Below, one piece after another: positions 4,857-7,276 of a stretch of DNA of 7,276 bases. The notes beneath the pieces are model-generated. The model had not been told where the DNA came from, did not search any database, and was given only the letters and a program-made list of their open reading frames with translations. Every line of letters starts with the position of its first letter. Position 1 is the stretch's first letter. Made by a program: the position numbers and the translations under genes. The DNA comes from Alphaproteobacteria bacterium (lineage in GTDB: Bacteria > Pseudomonadota > Alphaproteobacteria > Rhizobiales > Rhizobiaceae). Location of the stretch: NCBI GenBank assembly GCA_017308345.1, contig JAFKFE010000239.1:1-7276 (forward strand), read 5' to 3'.

Positions 4857-6263
4857 TTACGCGGGCACCTTGATGACGGCGCGCAAGCCGCCGAGCGGGC
4901 TGTCCTCCAGGCTGATGTCGCCGCCGTGGCTGCGGGCGATGTCGCGGGCGATCGACAGGCCAAGTCCGGTGCCGCTGGCGTCGAGGTTGCGCGCCTCGTC
5001 GAGCCGCAGGAACGGCTTGAACACCTCTTCACGCTTGTCGGGCGCGATGCCCGGCCCGTTGTCGTCGATGGTGACGGTGAGCGAGCCACGGCCGTGATTG
5101 GCGTGGACCTCGACGGCCTTGGCATAGCGGAAGGCATTGCCGATGACGTTCGAAAGCAAACGGGCAAAGGCGTTCGGCCGCACATGCACGGTCGGATCGC
5201 CGGTCAGTGTCGTTGTGAGTTTGCACTTGCGCAGTTGCGCTTCCTCACCGAGCTTCTGGAAATAGGCCTTGAGGTCGAAACGGCCGGTATCCTCGGCTGC
5301 CTCGCCACGGGCAAAGGAGAGATAGCCTTCCAGCATCGACTGCATGTCGTCGATGTCCTGGTTCAGCGCCGCCTTGGTTTCCGACTTGCCGCCGGCCAGC
5401 GCCAGTTGCAGCTTGAAGCGGGTGAGGATGGTCCTGAGGTCGTGGCTGACGCCGGTCAGCATGGCGGTGCGCTGCTCGATCTGCCGCTCGATACGCTCAC
5501 GCATCTGGATGAAGGCGAAGCCGGCGCGGCGAACCTCCTCGGCGCCGCGCGGACGGAAATCGCGCGGCATCGGCCGCCCCTTGCCAAAGCTCTCGGCCGC
5601 CTCGGCGAGCGTCAGGATCGGCCTGATCTGATTGCGCAGGAAGGGGATGGCGATCATCAGCAGAACCAGCGAGGTGCCGACCATCCAGATCAGGAAGATG
5701 TGGGTGTTCGAGGCATAGGCCTGGCTGCGCCGCACGAAGACGCGCAGCACTTTGCCTTCGAGCTGGACGCGGACCTCGACGACGTTCGAGTTGCCGACCG
5801 TGTCGATCCAGAACGGACGGTTGATCTGTCTCGTGATCTCCGACGACAGAGCTTCGTCGAGGATCGAGAAGAACGGTTTCGGGCCGGGCGGCGGCAACGG
5901 ATCGGGCGGCAGCAGATCCACTTTCAACTGCATGCGGTCCTGGGCGATGCGGATGATGTTGGCGTAGTCGGCGTCGTGCGGATAGGTCTCCATCATGTCG
6001 ATGACGGCCGCAATGTCCGAGATCGTCGCCTGCGACAGGCGCTGGGTGACCGTCTGCCAGTGGCGCTCCATGAAGACGAAGGCGATCACCGACTGCAGCA
6101 GGATCATCGGCGCGATGACGATGATGAGCGAGCGGGCATAGAGCCGCTTCGGCATGTAGAGCGCGATCAGGCGCCAGAACCGGTTCCAGGCGCGCGGCAT
6201 CGCCCTCAGCGTTCGCGTCGCGAGATCGCTCCCTTCAGGCTTTTCCAGTTGCGTGGTCGCCAT
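4857..6263 (-). CDS. EnvZ-like membrane sensor histidine kinase
   Basis: This 468-residue kinase has a cytoplasmic N-terminus, TM1 at about 43-65, a periplasmic sensor region of about 120 residues (66-187) with a proline-rich LPPDPLPPPGPKP patch (118-130), TM2 at about 188-209 and a HAMP linker at about 210-262. The dimerisation box is VSHDLRTILTRFKLQLAL (272-289), with H274 as phosphoacceptor. The catalytic domain has the N box with N372 and N376, G1 DNGPGI (401-406), F box FKPFLR (415-420) and G2 GTGLGL (431-436). It is therefore complete and should phosphorylate the response regulator encoded 51 bases upstream. The H-box proline usual after HDLRT is isoleucine, as I recall for many alphaproteobacterial relatives of EnvZ. 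The ATG at 6263 is preceded by GGAAGGG (6273-6267). A perfect hairpin lies just before this site. The signal sensed is unknown. Confidence 0.93.
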   Translation of the reverse strand: MATTQLEKPEGSDLATRTLRAMPRAWNRFWRLIALYMPKRLYARSLIIVIAPMILLQSVIAFVFMERHWQTVTQRLSQATISDIAAVIDMMETYPHDADYANIIRIAQDRMQLKVDLLPPDPLPPPGPKPFFSILDEALSSEITRQINRPFWIDTVGNSNVVEVRVQLEGKVLRVFVRRSQAYASNTHIFLIWMVGTSLVLLMIAIPFLRNQIRPILTLAEAAESFGKGRPMPRDFRPRGAEEVRRAGFAFIQMRERIERQIEQRTAMLTGVSHDLRTILTRFKLQLALAGGKSETKAALNQDIDDMQSMLEGYLSFARGEAAEDTGRFDLKAYFQKLGEEAQLRKCKLTTTLTGDPTVHVRPNAFARLLSNVIGNAFRYAKAVEVHANHGRGSLTVTIDDNGPGIAPDKREEVFKPFLRLDEARNLDASGTGLGLSIARDIARSHGGDISLEDSPLGGLRAVIKVPA

Positions 6264-6275
6264 TCGCCCTTCCGC

Positions 6276-6309
6276 TCGTCGATGGCCGTTCAGTAGGGGC
6301 CATCGACGA
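6276..6309 (-). repeat. Perfect 12-bp inverted repeat between response regulator and kinase genes
   Basis: TCGTCGATGGCC (6276-6287) and GGCCATCGACGA (6298-6309) are exact reverse complements around a 10-base loop. The repeat fills most of the 51-base gap between the regulator stop (6315) and the kinase start (6263), and its base lies two bases from the kinase Shine-Dalgarno GGAAGGG. In the direction of the operon it is not followed by a T run, so it is more likely an intercistronic attenuator, RNA-processing or mRNA-stability element than a strong terminator. On the plus strand it is followed by ACATTTTATT and could end antisense transcription. The structure is plain; its function is inferred. 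Confidence 0.75.
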
Positions 6310-6314
6310 ACATT

Positions 6315-7034
6315 TTATTCCACGCTGAGCCGATACCCAATACCGCGCACCGTCTGCAGCCACACCGGATTGGACGGATCGCGCTCGATCTTGCGGCGCA
6401 GCCGGTTGATCTGCACGTCGATGGTGCGCTCGCCGACGTCGGATTCATCGCCGACAAGCTCGTGCCGCGGGATCTTCTCGCCGGCCCGCGCGGCGAAGAT
6501 CGCGAGGATCTCCTGCTCGCGGTCGGTCAGCTTAAGCGCCTCGCCGCCGCGCTTCAATTCGCGCTTGGCGATCTGGAACGTGTAGGGCCCGAACACCAGT
6601 TGTTCCACTTTCGGCGTCGCCGCCGGGCCGCCGCGGCGCAGGATGTTGTTGATGCGCAGGATCAATTCGCGCGGATCGAAGGGTTTCGGGAGGTAGTCAT
6701 CGGCGCCGGCTTCCAGCCCGGTGATGCGGCTGTCGGTCTCGGACAGCGCCGTCAGCATAAGGATCGGCACGTTCTTCTCGGCCCGCAGCGCCTTGGTCAG
6801 GTCGACGCCCGTCTCGCCCGGCATCATGACGTCGAGCACCAGAAGATCGAAGTCGAGGCCGGCGAGCTTGCGCCTGGCCTCGCCGGAATTGCCGGCGACG
6901 GTGACGCGAAAGCCGTTCTCGGACAGGTACTGCTTGAGCAGGTTGCGGATACGCGTGTCGTCATCGACGACCAGAAGATGTGGCGCGTCATCGTCGGGCG
7001 CGGCCGGATGATCGACCTTCTCAATGGTCTCCAT
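6315..7034 (-). CDS. OmpR-family response regulator, PetR-like
   Basis: This 239-residue transcription factor has an N-terminal receiver domain (about 18-134) with the acidic pair D24-D25, phosphoacceptor D68 in LLVLDVMMPGE, T95 and K117 in DDYLPKPFDP. A short linker leads to a C-terminal winged-helix DNA-binding domain (about 145-238) with LTDREQEILAIFA (169-181), a recognition region around GERTIDVQINRLRRKIERDP (201-220) and the wing VRGIGYRL (229-236). The frame continues upstream to an ATG at 7064, but the ATG at 7034 is chosen because GGGGAAG (7045-7039) precedes it and the receiver starts about 18 residues later, as usual. It overlaps the MarR-like gene by 14 bases. A MarR-like gene followed by such a regulator recalls petP-petR of Rhodobacter capsulatus, where PetR is needed for cytochrome bc1 synthesis. 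Conservation of that target here is inference. Confidence 0.93.
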   Translation of the reverse strand: METIEKVDHPAAPDDDAPHLLVVDDDTRIRNLLKQYLSENGFRVTVAGNSGEARRKLAGLDFDLLVLDVMMPGETGVDLTKALRAEKNVPILMLTALSETDSRITGLEAGADDYLPKPFDPRELILRINNILRRGGPAATPKVEQLVFGPYTFQIAKRELKRGGEALKLTDREQEILAIFAARAGEKIPRHELVGDESDVGERTIDVQINRLRRKIERDPSNPVWLQTVRGIGYRLSVE

Positions 7035-7276
7035 GGTTCTTCCCCGATGTTTGCGCAGGCACAATGTCGATCTGCGCTCTTAGTTCCGGATTGACCATCG
7101 CCTCCAGGAAACGCTCGATCGTGGCGCGTTCGGTGGCTCCGGAATCCTCCAAGGCCGCACGGATGCGGCGCGACTGTGGCCGCGCCATCGCCAGGGCCAG
7201 GGCGCGGCCCTTGGCGGTCGGGTAGAGTTCTCGCTGCCGGCGGTCGCGCGGGCCCGGCACCTGGACGATGTGGTCA
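7021..7276 (-). CDS. MarR-family transcriptional regulator, PetP-like, C-terminal part (runs off the right edge)
   Basis: The frame is open from the right edge to a TGA at 7023-7021, giving 84 residues (from base 7275) with the N-terminus outside. The visible part starts in the wing of a MarR winged helix: VPGPRDRRQRELYPTAKGRA, where DRR-(x4)-YPTAKG corresponds to the conserved MarR wing and following helix. It continues with C-terminal dimerisation helices (LALAMARPQSRRIRAAL, then RATIERFLEAMV). A GTG at 7260 is internal and not the true start. The last 14 bases overlap the response-regulator gene, so the two are translationally linked and co-transcribed. By analogy with R. capsulatus petP-petR it may work in the same pathway. 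The family call rests on the wing and helices only. Confidence 0.82.
   Translation of the reverse strand, partial: DHIVQVPGPRDRRQRELYPTAKGRALALAMARPQSRRIRAALEDSGATERATIERFLEAMVNPELRAQIDIVPAQTSGKNHGDH

Noticed and set aside
4926..6296. A 456-codon plus-strand ORF antisense to the sensor kinase
   Set aside because: It is a GC-rich shadow of a clear histidine kinase with all catalytic boxes. Its product is a low-complexity mix rich in Arg, Asp, Gly and Leu with no domain and no ribosome binding site.
1..7276. CRISPR arrays, tRNA or rRNA genes, insertion-sequence ends, phage or defence genes
   Set aside because: I saw no regularly spaced repeats, no cloverleaf or rRNA signatures, and no transposase, integrase or defence domains other than the parDE pair.

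Overview
The window is a gene-dense, GC-rich stretch of what looks like an alphaproteobacterial chromosome, most likely of the order Rhizobiales and close to Mesorhizobium. This rests on the character of the encoded proteins (MidA next to lgt, a UbiK/BMFP-type protein next to a YbjN-domain protein, an EnvZ-like kinase with a PetR-like regulator). It is inference from sequence character; no database search was possible. Both ends cut through a gene.

Positions 1-1304 (minus strand) hold lgt, which encodes the diacylglyceryl transferase that lipidates lipoproteins. It is coupled by an ATGA overlap to a MidA/NDUFAF7-type methyltransferase that runs off the left edge. Upstream of lgt on the same strand is a small parDE toxin-antitoxin pair (1380-1939). 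Two stacked inverted repeats (1969-2003) lie over its predicted promoter.

Positions 2077-3575 (plus strand) hold a UbiK/BMFP-family ubiquinone accessory factor, a 317-base non-coding gap, a YbjN-domain protein and a CsaA-like tRNA-binding protein. The last two are only 18 bases apart. csaA converges on a GT4-family glycosyltransferase (3567-4649, minus strand), and the two stop codons lie within one shared 9-base stretch. A possible 60-codon small ORF (4619-4801) precedes the glycosyltransferase.

Positions 4857-7276 (minus strand) are a regulatory operon read right to left: the C-terminal half of a MarR/PetP-like regulator, an OmpR-family response regulator overlapping it by 14 bases, and an EnvZ-like sensor kinase 51 bases downstream. 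A perfect 12-bp inverted repeat lies between regulator and kinase, just ahead of the kinase ribosome binding site.

Most of the window is conserved housekeeping and regulatory DNA, and I see no clear new defence or mobile system. The points most worth checking are the parDE operator and its position upstream of lgt, the hairpin inside the two-component operon, the uncharacterised small ORF before the glycosyltransferase, and the structured leader of the YbjN gene.
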